From Gammaproteobacteria bacterium (GTDB taxonomy: Bacteria; Pseudomonadota; Gammaproteobacteria; Pseudomonadales; Pseudohongiellaceae): 64,000 nt of DNA. Below are positions 27,011 to 37,254 of the stretch, piece after piece (the stretch's first letter is position 1; the number at the start of each line of letters is the position of its first letter). Both the position numbers and the translations under genes were made by a program. The stretch lies in assembly GCA_030682575.1 (NCBI GenBank), contig JAUXNX010000012.1, positions 124,001-188,000 on the forward strand. The letters run 5' to 3'. The notes below the pieces were generated by a model. The model did not search any database. It saw nothing but the letters and a program-made list of their open reading frames with translations, and was not told the DNA's origin.

Positions 27011-29173
27011 TCAGATGTTGCTGAACGCCTCTATCAGCAAGTTGGGCGTCAGGATCTGCGGCAGGATTAATGGCTCTCTGCCCGCCCCCGGGTACAGCAC
27101 GTAGAGCGGCACGCTGGGACGGTTGAACTGGTCCAGTACGCGGCTGATTTCCGGGTCCTGGTTGGTCCAGTCGCCCTTCAGATAGTTGATGTTGTGGTCC
27201 TGCATGGACTGCAACACTCGAGCCGAGCTAAGGGTTGTCTGCTCGTTCGCAAGACAACTGATACACCAGGCCGCAGTCATGTTGATGAAGACAGGCTCTC
27301 CCGATGCCTGCAACTCAGCAAGGCGCGCAGCAGAGAAAGGCTGGAAGTATTCGTCTGCGAATTCGTCACCACCACCTGTCGCACTGGCTACACTGATTTG
27401 CCTTGGCTCCAACAAAGGAGACTGCAGTGCATAGAGCGCAAACAGTATGGCTACACCACTGATAACCGCGTTCACCGTGCGCCAGAACCTGCCGGCCATG
27501 GTCCGTTTCTGCAACAACCACAGGCCGAGAGCCAGAAGCAGACAAGAACCCACGACCACAGCCATTCCATTAACACCCACCTGCGCACCCAGTACCCAGA
27601 GCAGCCAAAGCGCAGTGGCAAACATGGGGAATGCCATGAATTCCTTGAATGTGTTCATCCAGGCGCCAGGTTTGGGCATGTACTTGAGCAGCGCGGGGCT
27701 GAACGACAGGATCAGGAAAGGCAGCGCCATTCCTAATCCGAGGAACATGAACACCAGCATCGCCACAAGCCAGGACTGAGACAGTGCAAAACCGAGAGCC
27801 GCTCCCATGAATGGCGCCGTGCAAGGGCTGGCAACGGCGGTAGCCAACACGCCGGTAAAGAACGAGCCCTTGTAGCCGGACTTGTTGGCCAGATTGTTTC
27901 CCACGCCCATGAAGCCGGAACCAAATTCATAGACCCCGGACAGACTCAAACCCATGGTGAAGAACAGATAGATCAGGAGCGCAACGAACCACGGAGACTG
28001 CAACTGGAAGGCCCAACCAACCGCCTCGCCGCCCGCACGCAATGCCAACAGAACTGAGGCCAGCACCATGAATGTGACTATAATGCCAAGAGTGTAAGCA
28101 AGACCGTGCATTCTTTGCTCGCTGTGTGCTGTACCGCTCTTGGAGGCGAAACTGAGTACCTTCAATGACAGCACGGGGAAGACGCACGGCATCAAGTTGA
28201 GAATCAGCCCGCCGGCCAGAGCAAAGGCCATGATGGTCAACAGACCTGGACCGCCTTCGGCAGATCCGGGAGTGGCCGCACTGTTGCTGGCGAGAGCTGT
28301 AATGGACGCCACGTTATCGGCAGTCGCAGGCACTGCATTCACCAGATAGCCCCTGATCTCGCCATTGGCATCAGCGACAGCAAGCAGGCCCGGAATGCGA
28401 TCCCCCTCCACCAGCATGCGACGTGGCTGCTCATGAGTAATCTGGGCAATGCCGGGGCTGAGGCTGACATCGCGCAGCGGACCTGGTTTGAGGATGCGTT
28501 TGCTCTCGGGGAAGAACCACACATCGGTCGCTCTGGCTGGAATGGCGTCAGCAGACTGGAAAGAGAAACTGATGCGCTCACCGGCCATGGCGAACAGCGC
28601 AGCCACATCGTGTTCGCCTTCCGGCGCCGGCAGATTGGCACGAGTGCGGGCAAAAGCCTGCTCCCAACGCGGATCGACCACCAGAGTATCGCCCTGAATG
28701 GGAACCGACAGGCTCAGGGTAGCTTCGCCCAGCAGGCAGATTTCATCGCAAACCTGCCATTCGGCAAACACGGAGATATCGAAACTGTCACCCTGCAAGG
28801 TTGCAGGTACGGTAATCGGAACGGGCAGGAATACCTCTTCCTTGTAGGAGAAGGTAACAAGATCGGAGCCGGGGAACGGCAGCCAGGTCGGCGTCGGGAA
28901 CTGGATATCGCCGGCAACTGCACCTTCCGGCAATTCCCAATTGCTCAGCCGGGTTGCATCACCACTGTCGCCCTGCCACCGGGAATAGGTATGCCAATGC
29001 TCGGTCGGCGTCAGTCGCAGTGCCACCCACAGGGTCTGTCCGGGCACCGCATTGCTGCTTTCGGAGAGCAGTTCGACCTCTATTTCTTCACCATGGAAGA
29101 CCTCTGCGTGAACCACTGCTGGAATCACCACCAAAGCCCATAGCAGGAACAGAGAACTGACTGACTTCCGCAT
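27011..29173 (-). CDS. dsbD: DsbD, thiol:disulfide interchange protein (reductant carrier)
   Basis: 720 aa from MRKSVSSLFLLWAL, with GGGAGA seven bases upstream; the frame extends further but without a signal peptide. The order is signal peptide, periplasmic alpha domain with the Cys pair in CDEICLLGEA, eight-helix beta domain with the Cys in LMPCVFPVLSLK and SPCTAPFMG, and a thioredoxin-like gamma domain with WCISC. It moves electrons from cytosolic thioredoxin to the periplasm. DsbC, its substrate, is encoded 4.7 kb away. Confidence 0.96.
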   Translation of the reverse strand: MRKSVSSLFLLWALVVIPAVVHAEVFHGEEIEVELLSESSNAVPGQTLWVALRLTPTEHWHTYSRWQGDSGDATRLSNWELPEGAVAGDIQFPTPTWLPFPGSDLVTFSYKEEVFLPVPITVPATLQGDSFDISVFAEWQVCDEICLLGEATLSLSVPIQGDTLVVDPRWEQAFARTRANLPAPEGEHDVAALFAMAGERISFSFQSADAIPARATDVWFFPESKRILKPGPLRDVSLSPGIAQITHEQPRRMLVEGDRIPGLLAVADANGEIRGYLVNAVPATADNVASITALASNSAATPGSAEGGPGLLTIMAFALAGGLILNLMPCVFPVLSLKVLSFASKSGTAHSEQRMHGLAYTLGIIVTFMVLASVLLALRAGGEAVGWAFQLQSPWFVALLIYLFFTMGLSLSGVYEFGSGFMGVGNNLANKSGYKGSFFTGVLATAVASPCTAPFMGAALGFALSQSWLVAMLVFMFLGLGMALPFLILSFSPALLKYMPKPGAWMNTFKEFMAFPMFATALWLLWVLGAQVGVNGMAVVVGSCLLLALGLWLLQKRTMAGRFWRTVNAVISGVAILFALYALQSPLLEPRQISVASATGGGDEFADEYFQPFSAARLAELQASGEPVFINMTAAWCISCLANEQTTLSSARVLQSMQDHNINYLKGDWTNQDPEISRVLDQFNRPSVPLYVLYPGAGREPLILPQILTPNLLIEAFSNI

Positions 29174-29288
29174 GTACCAATCTCCCGATTCACCAATCAT
29201 TGACTTGCCCGGATTGTACCTGTCCGCGACTGCAAACAAGACCTGACATTGTGATAAAAGGTAACAAATCAACCCCTTCCGCTGCATT

Positions 29289-31034
29289 TCAACATTTCTC
29301 GATGTGCTCTACCATCAATTGCAGAGTGCGCTCACCACGATACTCATTGATGTCGAGACGATATACAAGGCGCACCTGCCTGGCCGTATTGTCCGGCCAC
29401 CTCGTCCGATCGACATTGAAGGCAATCGCATCGAAAGTCAGACGTTTGTTGCCCGGTGCACAGAGCACGAGCTTGAGATGGCTGTCGCCGAGCAGGCGCT
29501 GCTGCATTACCCTGAACTCGCCATCAAAACAGGGCTCTGGAAAATTCTGCCCCCAGGGGCCATTGTCACGCAGCATTTGCGCCGTACTCAGTGTCAAATC
29601 TGCGGGACTCACGTCACCATCAGTCAGCAGGAGCGATTGCAGGTCCTCTGCGCACAGCAACGCTGCTACCTCTGTCGCGAATGCGGTGCAGAACTGCGGG
29701 TAGTCCTGTTTGCGCAGAGTCAATCCAGCCGCCATCGCATGCCCACCAAAGCGGGTGACCAGTCCCGGATTGCGTGTGGCAACGGTATCCAGCACGTCAC
29801 GAATATGCAGACCGGCAATGGATCTGGCCGACCCTTTGATTTCTTCCTCACCATCACTGTTTACACCCGCATCGGCGAACGCAATCACCGGCCTGTGCAT
29901 ACGCTCCTTGATGCGGGCGGCAAGAATGCCGATGACACCTTGATGCCACTCAGGGTTGTACATGCACATGCCCGCAGGAATGACTGTCTCATCGAATACC
30001 ATCGACTCGATACTGCGCAACGCCTGATCACGCATCTCCACTTCGATTGCTTTGCGCTGCTGATTCATGGCATCCAGCTCGGCAGCCATCGCGGCAGCAG
30101 CAACCGGATCATCGGTCAACAGGCATTCAATGCCAAGTGCCATATCGTCCAGTCTGCCTGCCGCATTGAGGCGTGGACCCACAGCGAAACCAAGGTCACT
30201 GGCCACAAACGTCTCTCGTCTGCGCTTGCCGAGATCCAGCAGTGCCAGGATTCCCACACAGGCGCGCCCCTGGCGGATACGCTTCAGTCCTTCATTCACC
30301 AGGATGCGGTTGTTCCTGTCCAGAGCCACAACATCGGCCACAGTACCAAGTGCCACCAGATCCAGAAAACCCGCCATGTTGGGCTCTGACAGTCCCTGCT
30401 CTGCAAACCAGTGACGTTCACGCAGAAAACTCCTCAGCGCCGCCATGAGATAGAACACCACACCAACGCCGGCCAGCGACTTGCTCGGGAACGAGCAATC
30501 CGGTTGATTCGGGTTCACGATGGCATCGGCCGCAGGTAACTCGCGTCCCGGCAAGTGATGATCGGTAATGAGCACACGCATGCCCAGAGCTTGAGCGGCG
30601 CGCACGCCTTCTATGCTGGAAATGCCATTATCGACGGTGATCAGCAGGTCAGGTTGTTTCTGAGTCGCCAATGTGACGATCTCGGGTGTGAGACCGTAGC
30701 CGTACTCAAAACGGTTGGGGACAATGTAGTCGACGTGGCGAAAACCCATCGCGCGCAAGGCCCGCATCGCCAGCACACAGCTCGTTGCACCATCGGCATC
30801 GAAATCCGACACTATCAGCACTCGCCCTTGACGCTGCAATTCCTCATGCAGCAACTGTACTGCTGCATTCAATCCCAGCAGCAACTCCGGGGGTAGCAAC
30901 TGCTGCATATCCAGCGTCAGTTCCTCATCAGTGAATACCTGACGTGCCGCAAGAATGCGACGCAGCAGCGCAGGCACGGCAGGAGAGAAATTACCTTCCT
31001 GCAATGCTGCTCTGCGGTGAATCTGAGGGTTCAC
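29289..31034 (-). CDS. recJ: RecJ, single-strand-specific 5'-3' exonuclease
   Basis: 581 aa (E. coli 577). DHH-family motifs: SDFDADGATS, VDNGIS, TDHHLPG and the late GGHAMAAGLT of the DHHA1 part. It digests single strands in mismatch repair and RecF-pathway recombination. Its ATG overlaps the thrC stop by four bases, placing it at the end of the hom-thrC transcript, an order also seen in pseudomonads. Confidence 0.97.
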   Translation of the reverse strand: MNPQIHRRAALQEGNFSPAVPALLRRILAARQVFTDEELTLDMQQLLPPELLLGLNAAVQLLHEELQRQGRVLIVSDFDADGATSCVLAMRALRAMGFRHVDYIVPNRFEYGYGLTPEIVTLATQKQPDLLITVDNGISSIEGVRAAQALGMRVLITDHHLPGRELPAADAIVNPNQPDCSFPSKSLAGVGVVFYLMAALRSFLRERHWFAEQGLSEPNMAGFLDLVALGTVADVVALDRNNRILVNEGLKRIRQGRACVGILALLDLGKRRRETFVASDLGFAVGPRLNAAGRLDDMALGIECLLTDDPVAAAAMAAELDAMNQQRKAIEVEMRDQALRSIESMVFDETVIPAGMCMYNPEWHQGVIGILAARIKERMHRPVIAFADAGVNSDGEEEIKGSARSIAGLHIRDVLDTVATRNPGLVTRFGGHAMAAGLTLRKQDYPQFCTAFATEVAALLCAEDLQSLLLTDGDVSPADLTLSTAQMLRDNGPWGQNFPEPCFDGEFRVMQQRLLGDSHLKLVLCAPGNKRLTFDAIAFNVDRTRWPDNTARQVRLVYRLDINEYRGERTLQLMVEHIEKC

Positions 31035-32407
31035 AGATGGGACTGGACGTAGCTGGTGACAGCCGAGAGAGTGTTATCCACGACGCTGTAGCGCTCTTCC
31101 CGGTCGAACAGATCGCGCATATGTTCGGGAAGCTCAGGATTTTCCAGCCCGGCGCGCGTAACGGCATCGGCAAACTTTACTGGATGGGCTGTTGCAAGAG
31201 TGATCATGGGTATTGACGTGTCTGCATTGCATTCGCGTGCAGCCTTCACTCCTACGGCCGTGTGCGGATCGATCAGGAACGCCGTCTCCGCATACACCTC
31301 ACGAATCACGTCACAGGTGACCTCATCATTCACGGCAGCGCTGGCAAATATCTGTCGCGCCTGTTGCCACAACGCCGGATCAACTGCATGTCCTTCTGTC
31401 ATGAATTTTGTGAGCGCATCACCATCGCGACCAAACATGTCGAACAGGTAGCGCTCGAAGTTGCTCGATACCATGATGTCCATGCTGGGTGACAGCGTGT
31501 GCTGCAGTGGTGACTGCGCGTACTCGTTGCGGCTCATGAAGCGGTGCAGGATGTCATTGCTGTTGGTGGCGATGATCAACTGAGCAATTGGCAGCCCCAT
31601 CTGTTTCGCCAGATAACCGGCATAAATGTCGCCGAAGTTGCCGGTAGGCACCGAAAAGGAGACCTGACGCTGTGCCCCCCCCAACTGCAATGCTGCGTAA
31701 AAGTAGTAAACGATCTGCGCCATGATGCGCGCCCAATTGATGGAGTTAACTGCGACCAACTGACGCCCTTGCGGTAGAAACGACTGATCTCCAAATGCGG
31801 CCTTGACGATACGCTGACAGTCGTCAAAGTTGCCGCGCACGGCGATGTTGTGCACGTTGTTCCCCGGCACAGTCGTCATCTGGCGACGCTGTACCTCAGA
31901 AACACGCTGGTACGGATGCAGAATGAAGATGTCGACATTCTCGCAGTGGCGACAGCCCTCGAGTGCAGCAGAACCGGTATCCCCGGAAGTCGCACCAAGA
32001 ATCACGACTTTCTGATTGTTCTTTGTCAGCACATAGTCAAGAAGATGTCCGAGCAGTTGCAGCGCGAAATCCTTGAATGCCAGAGTGGGACCGCAGTACA
32101 GCTCCAGTATCCACTCATTGGCCCCGAGCATATGCAGTGGCGCCACGGCCTTGTGGGAAAAGCTCTGATAGCTCTTGTCGATCAGTTCCTTCAGTTTTGA
32201 TTCGGGAATCGCACCATCGACAAAAGGAGAAACGATCTTGAGCGCAAGCTCGGGGTAACTGAGACCTGTCCACTGTACAATTTCCGCAGCAGTATAGTGT
32301 GGCAGTGTCTCAGGTACGTAGAGACCACCGTCCGGTGCGAGACCTGTCAGTAGTACCTGTTCAAAACTCTGTGCCGGTGACTTGCCCCTTGTGCTGATAT
32401 ATCTCAT
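31031..32407 (-). CDS. thrC: ThrC, threonine synthase
   Basis: 458 aa from MRYISTRGKSPAQSF; twelve further upstream codons would overlap the hom stop and are rejected. The PLP lysine lies in GPTLAFKDFALQ, and the phosphate-binding loop is GATSGDTGSAALEG, as in the long (type II) threonine synthases of gammaproteobacteria. It converts O-phosphohomoserine to threonine. It starts seven bases after hom. No thrB homoserine kinase is in the window. Confidence 0.97.
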   Translation of the reverse strand: MRYISTRGKSPAQSFEQVLLTGLAPDGGLYVPETLPHYTAAEIVQWTGLSYPELALKIVSPFVDGAIPESKLKELIDKSYQSFSHKAVAPLHMLGANEWILELYCGPTLAFKDFALQLLGHLLDYVLTKNNQKVVILGATSGDTGSAALEGCRHCENVDIFILHPYQRVSEVQRRQMTTVPGNNVHNIAVRGNFDDCQRIVKAAFGDQSFLPQGRQLVAVNSINWARIMAQIVYYFYAALQLGGAQRQVSFSVPTGNFGDIYAGYLAKQMGLPIAQLIIATNSNDILHRFMSRNEYAQSPLQHTLSPSMDIMVSSNFERYLFDMFGRDGDALTKFMTEGHAVDPALWQQARQIFASAAVNDEVTCDVIREVYAETAFLIDPHTAVGVKAARECNADTSIPMITLATAHPVKFADAVTRAGLENPELPEHMRDLFDREERYSVVDNTLSAVTSYVQSHL

Positions 32408-32414
32408 GGCCACG

Positions 32415-33779
32415 TCAGTTCCCTTCCCCGTCGAAGAGCTCAACGCGTATACGCGTCACCTTGTCGACGACCTGATCCAGTGCTTCAATTGCAGAGATAG
32501 CTTTATTCATCTGCCGCTCCTGCACTTTGCCGGTTAACAGGACAACTGGCACCACTACTTCGCCGGTTGCGTTGTGGTCAGGCTCTTTCTGAATGAGTGC
32601 CTCAATATTGATTCCGTGATTCATCAGCACCTGGGAGATCTGCGCCATGACACCGATCTTGTCCTGCGCGGCAATGCGCAGATAGTACTCGCACTCGATA
32701 TCGTCGATATCAAGAATCGGAATATCGTTGCGCAACGAGTTGAATGCCAGGGATGGAACATTGCCGGGATTACCCGCAGTGCCGTCTCCAGAACTGCGCA
32801 CAATGTCGATAAGGTCGGCGACCACGGAAGATGCTGTTGCCTGTGCGCCCGCGCCTGCACCGTAATACAGAGTTGAACCCACGGAATCTCCCTTGACCAC
32901 CACGGCATTCATCACACCATTGACGTTGGCGATAAGTCGCTGTGTAGAGATTAGTGTCGGATGTACGCGCATCTCGATGCCCTTCTCTGTCATCCGGGTA
33001 ATGCCAAGATGCTTGATGCGATAGCCAAGCTCGTTGGCGTAGTTCACGTCGGCAATCGTGAGCTTGCTGATTCCTTCGGTGTAAACCTTGTCGAACTGCA
33101 GCGCAATTCCGAATGCATTGGCTGCAAGAATCGTGAGTTTGTGTGCGGCATCGATGCCTTCCACATCAAACGTCGGATCAGCCTCTGCATAACCGAGCGC
33201 CTGCGCCTCCTGCAGAACCTCAGGGAAGCTGCGCCCTTTCAGTGACATCTCGGTGAGAATGAAATTGCCAGTACCATTGATGATGCCAGCGAGCCAATGT
33301 ATGGAGTTTGCGGCCAGACCTTCACGCAGCGCCTTGATGATGGGGATACCGCCAGCCACTGCACTTTCGTACGCGACTGTCACACCCTTGCGTTTGGCAG
33401 CAGCGAATATTTCATTACCGTGCACAGCAATCAAAGCCTTGTTGGCTGTCACCACGTGCTTGCCATTTTCGATGGCGCGAAGGATCAGCGGTAATGCTGG
33501 TTCGGTACCACCCATGACCTCGACAACGATGTCGATGGCAGGGTCATCGGCCACTGCAAAAACATCGGTGCTGAATCGAATGCTTGAAGTATCAAATGCG
33601 GGATTCTGACGACGCGAGGCAACATGGGTAACCTTCAACGTTTTGCCAAGGCGCCGGGTAATCTCCGCCTGTTTGGTTTGCAGCAAGGTGAAGGTACCCC
33701 CGCCGACTGTCCCCATGCCACAGATACCGATATTGAACTGCTGCCTGACTGCCGCCCCGTTTGCTGAATCGTGTTTCAA
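32415..33779 (-). CDS. hom: Hom, homoserine dehydrogenase
   Basis: 454 aa with a TTG start supported by GAGGA eight bases upstream; no ATG precedes the nucleotide-binding loop GICGMGTVGGGT. The catalytic domain shows AGGIPIIKALREG and NGTGNFILTEM with the active-site Lys near EADPTFDVEGIDAAHK. A C-terminal ACT domain (about 365-450) indicates threonine feedback. It reduces aspartate semialdehyde to homoserine. Operon with thrC and recJ. Confidence 0.96.
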   Translation of the reverse strand: MKHDSANGAAVRQQFNIGICGMGTVGGGTFTLLQTKQAEITRRLGKTLKVTHVASRRQNPAFDTSSIRFSTDVFAVADDPAIDIVVEVMGGTEPALPLILRAIENGKHVVTANKALIAVHGNEIFAAAKRKGVTVAYESAVAGGIPIIKALREGLAANSIHWLAGIINGTGNFILTEMSLKGRSFPEVLQEAQALGYAEADPTFDVEGIDAAHKLTILAANAFGIALQFDKVYTEGISKLTIADVNYANELGYRIKHLGITRMTEKGIEMRVHPTLISTQRLIANVNGVMNAVVVKGDSVGSTLYYGAGAGAQATASSVVADLIDIVRSSGDGTAGNPGNVPSLAFNSLRNDIPILDIDDIECEYYLRIAAQDKIGVMAQISQVLMNHGINIEALIQKEPDHNATGEVVVPVVLLTGKVQERQMNKAISAIEALDQVVDKVTRIRVELFDGEGN

Positions 33780-33861
33780 GACAAATCCTCAACGCCATGG
33801 TGAAAATGGCGCTCATTGTACTAAATATCGGTTGGAATAAAGCAGCCCTGTCGCTGGGGAT

Positions 33862-34647
33862 TTACTGCCCGAAGACAATGCCTGCCAATTGCTGGGAATC
33901 CAGATAACCTGGAATCACCGCTCCATTCGCCAGAACCAAGGCAGGCGTACCCGAAATACCAATCTTGTTGCCAAGATTGTAGTGCTCGAGAATGTGATTT
34001 TCGCAGTCGCGGGTGGGGAGATTCTGACCATTCTTCGCCTGGGTCAGTGATCTGCTGCGATCTTCGGAACACCACACGGAGATCATTTTCGGATAAGCGG
34101 TCGAGGCTTCGCCGCCGCGCGGATAGGCAAGATAACGCACGCGAATCCCCAGCGCCATGATTGCCTCAAGGTCGCCATGAAGTTTGCGGCAATAGGTGCA
34201 ATCTACATCAGTGAATACGGTAATCGTGGCCTTCGTCTCTTCAGGGCTGAATATGATCATCTGGTCTTCCGGCACTGCCGCGATCCAGCCCACGATCTTG
34301 AGCTGACGCGATGCTGCAGAGAGATTCACAAGGCCGGTCGCACTTGTACTGAACAGATCGCCCGTTACTAAATACTCGCCATTGCGATCGGAGAAGAGTG
34401 TTTCGCCTGAACTTAGCTCAACTTCTACCAGCCCTGAAAACGGTGTTTCACTGATACTGATAATTTGCACCGCATTATTGGTGGCAATGCTCAGAGTAGT
34501 GGTGAGTTTCGCTCGCAATGCATCAGCCCACTCTGTATTCGCTTGGACCGAGTTCGCTGGGGTGATTTCCTGCTGGCCGAAGACGGCATATGCCAAGCCC
34601 ACCATGATGAGCGCGACAAGGGCGACAGATCGGAACAGTGTTGTCAT
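33862..34647 (-). CDS. dsbC: DsbC-type periplasmic disulfide isomerase
   Basis: 261 aa with a signal peptide (first ~24 residues ending AYAVFGQ). An N-terminal dimerisation domain is followed by a thioredoxin fold with the active site DCTYCRKLH and a second Cys pair (SVWCSEDR and TRDCENH), the same layout as E. coli DsbC. The cis-Pro loop is SGTPALV. It reshuffles wrong disulfides and is kept reduced by DsbD. It lies upstream of hom on the same strand, 82 bases apart. Confidence 0.93.
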   Translation of the reverse strand: MTTLFRSVALVALIMVGLAYAVFGQQEITPANSVQANTEWADALRAKLTTTLSIATNNAVQIISISETPFSGLVEVELSSGETLFSDRNGEYLVTGDLFSTSATGLVNLSAASRQLKIVGWIAAVPEDQMIIFSPEETKATITVFTDVDCTYCRKLHGDLEAIMALGIRVRYLAYPRGGEASTAYPKMISVWCSEDRSRSLTQAKNGQNLPTRDCENHILEHYNLGNKIGISGTPALVLANGAVIPGYLDSQQLAGIVFGQ

Positions 34648-34837
34648 TGAGAGAAACCTCGATAGCGGTGTAAAAATGCGTTGCCAGACTCAAGACCGGC
34701 AATTTGCCAATCCCTTCTCCGAACCATTCGTCATCTGCACTGGCACGCGTCTAAATTAGCACAGCCACAAAGGCTGAGGCCACGAATTTGTTTTCTTCCA
34801 CAGAGGTGAAGTGCCCGCGCAAATGTCATCCGATCAA

Positions 34838-34867
34838 CAAAAAAGGGAGGCAATCAGATTGCCTCCC
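34838..34867 (-). terminator. Rho-independent terminator of the rpsP-rimM-trmD-rplS operon
   Basis: A perfect 10-bp stem (GGGAGGCAAT at 34845-34854 with 34858-34867), a 3-base loop and, on the minus strand, a run of six T. It lies about 60 bases past the rplS stop. Confidence 0.93.
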
Positions 34868-34924
34868 TCTCTAGTCGCATCAGCACTGTCAATCTGCAGC
34901 CGTCGCCGGCTTGCAGACAGGCTA

Positions 34925-35290
34925 TCAACTGGACTTCTTCTCCAACTTCTCGGTAATACGCGCAGCTTTACCAGACAGGTCACGCAGGTAGTAAAGTTTG
35001 GCCTGACGTACATCACCGCGACGCTTCAGCGTAATGCTATCCAGCATCGGGCTGTAAGTCTGGAATGTACGCTCAACACCCACACCGTGGGAGATCTTGC
35101 GAACGGTGAACGCAGAGTTCAGCGCGCGATTGCGGATACCGATCACGACGCCTTCGAATGCCTGCAGACGCTCACGGTCACCCTCTTTGATCTTGACCTG
35201 CACGACCACGGTGTCACCTGGACCAAAATCCGGGATTGCCTTGCCCATCTGTGCGTTTTCAACCATCTGAATGATCTTGTTCTTGCTCAT
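34925..35290 (-). CDS. rplS: Ribosomal protein bL19
   Basis: 121 aa from [15 protein letters not shown]. Typical L19 sequence, with [22 protein letters not shown] and [13 protein letters not shown], ending in [15 protein letters not shown]. It lies at the 30S-50S interface. The frame can be extended by 18 codons but the extension is unlike L19. Last gene of the operon, before a clear terminator. Confidence 0.98.
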   Translation of the reverse strand: MSKNKIIQMVENAQMGKAIPDFGPGDTVVVQVKIKEGDRERLQAFEGVVIGIRNRALNSAFTVRKISHGVGVERTFQTYSPMLDSITLKRRGDVRQAKLYYLRDLSGKAARITEKLEKKSS

Positions 35291-35321
35291 TGCCTTACTC
35301 CCGGTTTCGCCGCCTGGCGCA

Positions 35322-36101
35322 TCAGCGCCCTGCTTCGTATTCACTAATAAATTGTTCCAACAAACCTTTTTGTTCTCTACTCAAAATCATGCCTTCCAGC
35401 AGGTCGGGCCGCTTAAGCCAAGTATTGCCGAGGCTGTGCTTCAGTCGCCATACCCTGATCTGCTCGTGGTTGCCGCCTAACAGTACTTCGGGGACCGACT
35501 CACCCTGATACTCCTGTGGTCGCGTGAACTGTGGACAGTCCAATAGGCCGTCTGCAAAAGAATCTTCCGATGCCGAACTCTCGTGTCCAAGAGCTCCGGG
35601 TTGATAGCGCGTGATCGCGTCGATCAACACCATGGCACCCAGCTCACCACCGCTGAGGACGTAATCCCCGATCGACCATTCCTCGTCGATGTCATTCTTC
35701 AGAAGCCGCTCATCAATGCCCTGATAGCGACCGCATACCAGCACCAGTCTGCTACATGCCGAGAGCTCTTCAACACCTTGCTGATCCAGTTTGCGCCCCT
35801 GAGGCGACAGGTAGATCACTTTCGCAAGAACAGCTTCATTGTTCTGCGACTCATCAGGCGTTTCTACAAGCCCTGCCTTCGCGGCCGCAATCGCGGCTTG
35901 CAGAGGCTCAGTCTTCATCAGCATCCCGGGGCCACCACCAAAGGGGCGGTCATCCACTGTGCGATGCCGGTCATGCGTAAAATCCCTCGGGTTCCAACAT
36001 TGCAGGGAGATGATCCCGTCTTTGCATGCCCGACTGGTAATTCCGTATTCGCTAATTGCTGCAAACATCTCGGGAAACAATGTGACGACGCCGATCTTCA
36101 C
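35322..36101 (-). CDS. trmD: TrmD, tRNA (guanine37-N1)-methyltransferase
   Basis: 259 aa with a GTG start ([13 protein letters not shown]) and GAGG eight bases ahead; the frame runs further upstream without family resemblance. The SPOUT knot is shown by [24 protein letters not shown] and [14 protein letters not shown]. It places m1G37 on tRNAs reading CNN codons and prevents frameshifting. It is 95 bases downstream of rimM. Confidence 0.97.
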   Translation of the reverse strand: MKIGVVTLFPEMFAAISEYGITSRACKDGIISLQCWNPRDFTHDRHRTVDDRPFGGGPGMLMKTEPLQAAIAAAKAGLVETPDESQNNEAVLAKVIYLSPQGRKLDQQGVEELSACSRLVLVCGRYQGIDERLLKNDIDEEWSIGDYVLSGGELGAMVLIDAITRYQPGALGHESSASEDSFADGLLDCPQFTRPQEYQGESVPEVLLGGNHEQIRVWRLKHSLGNTWLKRPDLLEGMILSREQKGLLEQFISEYEAGR

Positions 36102-36196
36102 TCTGTCTTCCTCACAAGTTCGCTGCTGGGATGTTGCCCTGCAAGCGATGCACTGCATAACTCAATCGCGGGCTGGGATCACTACCACACCGCAGA

Positions 36197-36754
36197 TCAC
36201 ACCAGATAATCAGGATCCCAATCCACTGTGATACGGCGCTCTGCACGGCTCACCAACTTGATGACCCTGTCCGGCAGATAAGGAACCAGGCGTTCCTTGT
36301 CATCCACACTGCCCTCAACTGCAGCGATCACCAATACATCGTTGGCGCCGGTTTCCAGCAGTTTGGCTACAGTGCCGAGAAACTGACCAGCCTCGGTCTC
36401 AACACGCATGCCTACCAATTCGTGCCAGTAAAAATCCTCTGCATCCAGCTCCGGCAGATCATCAACATGAACTGCCAGCTCTACTCCGGTCAGGCTGCGG
36501 GCCTCATCCGGATCGTCATAACCTGCAAAGTGGGCAATCAGCCCCTTGCCGTGAACCTTGCACTGATCCATCTCGATCGCCTGCCATTGCCCGCCGATAT
36601 TGGCGAACAGATTACGGAAGTCGAGAATGTTGTCCTGCGGATCCGTGTAAGAGATCAGTTTGAGCCAACCCTTGATACCGTAGAGACGACCGATGCGCCC
36701 CATGGTGACCAAGTTGGCGATATCCAATCCCGAATCAGGCCTCGGTCGTGGCAA
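36197..36754 (-). CDS. rimM: RimM, 16S rRNA processing factor
   Basis: 185 aa. The apparent start is TTG at 36754, overlapping the rpsP end by 20 bases; an ATG at residue 18 (MGRIGRLYG) would cut off part of the first strand compared with E. coli RimM, so the TTG is preferred. RimM N-domain [14 protein letters not shown] and PRC-barrel [10 protein letters not shown] with TGANDVLVI are clear. It helps mature the 3' domain of 16S rRNA and binds S19. Confidence 0.93.
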   Translation of the reverse strand: MPRPRPDSGLDIANLVTMGRIGRLYGIKGWLKLISYTDPQDNILDFRNLFANIGGQWQAIEMDQCKVHGKGLIAHFAGYDDPDEARSLTGVELAVHVDDLPELDAEDFYWHELVGMRVETEAGQFLGTVAKLLETGANDVLVIAAVEGSVDDKERLVPYLPDRVIKLVSRAERRITVDWDPDYLV

Positions 36755-36995
36755 CAGTTGAAGCCTGCTTTACCAGTGCGGCAACACGTTGACTGGGCTG
36801 AGCGCCCTGACCAGACCAATACTGCACGCGCTCCAGATTGATGCGCAGACGCTCTTCCTTACCCTTGGCAACGGGGTTGAAGAAGCCGACACGCTCAATG
36901 AAGCGACCATCACGCGCATTACGCTGATCCGTCACAGTGATGTAGTAGAAAGGTTTCTTTTTTGCGCCGGCGCGAGCCAGTCGAATAGTGACCAT
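36735..36995 (-). CDS. rpsP: Ribosomal protein bS16
   Basis: 86 aa, [19 protein letters not shown], the classic S16 start. First gene of the rpsP-rimM-trmD-rplS operon. About 110 bases upstream the minus strand shows TAGAAT (37103-37108), a possible -10, but the matching -35 (TTCCAT) is weak. A small CCGCAGA/TCTGCGG hairpin (37060-37077) lies in the leader. Confidence 0.98.
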   Translation of the reverse strand: MVTIRLARAGAKKKPFYYITVTDQRNARDGRFIERVGFFNPVAKGKEERLRINLERVQYWSGQGAQPSQRVAALVKQASTVATTEA

Positions 36996-37254
36996 AAACT
37001 GAGATTCCCGAAATAACTTGAGTTAAGCAATCGTACGAAAACTGACCCAGTCAAAGCCCCCGCAGACATATCTGCGGACGCCGAGGCTGGAAAAAGGCGG
37101 GTATTCTATGTGAATTCATGAGCAGATGGAAGGAATCTTTGAAGTTTTTCCCAGCGCCTGCCCAACGCACGGACAATCCCACGAAACGGCAGGCAAGCCC
37201 CGCCGTTCGCCGCGTTCGGGCATAAGGTCAAGGCCGTGTCAGGGCAGTCACAAG

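Noticed and set aside
37060..37077. Hairpin CCGCAGA/TCTGCGG as a terminator of ffh
   Set aside because: Only three T follow on the minus strand and the stem is seven pairs; it may be part of the rpsP leader instead.
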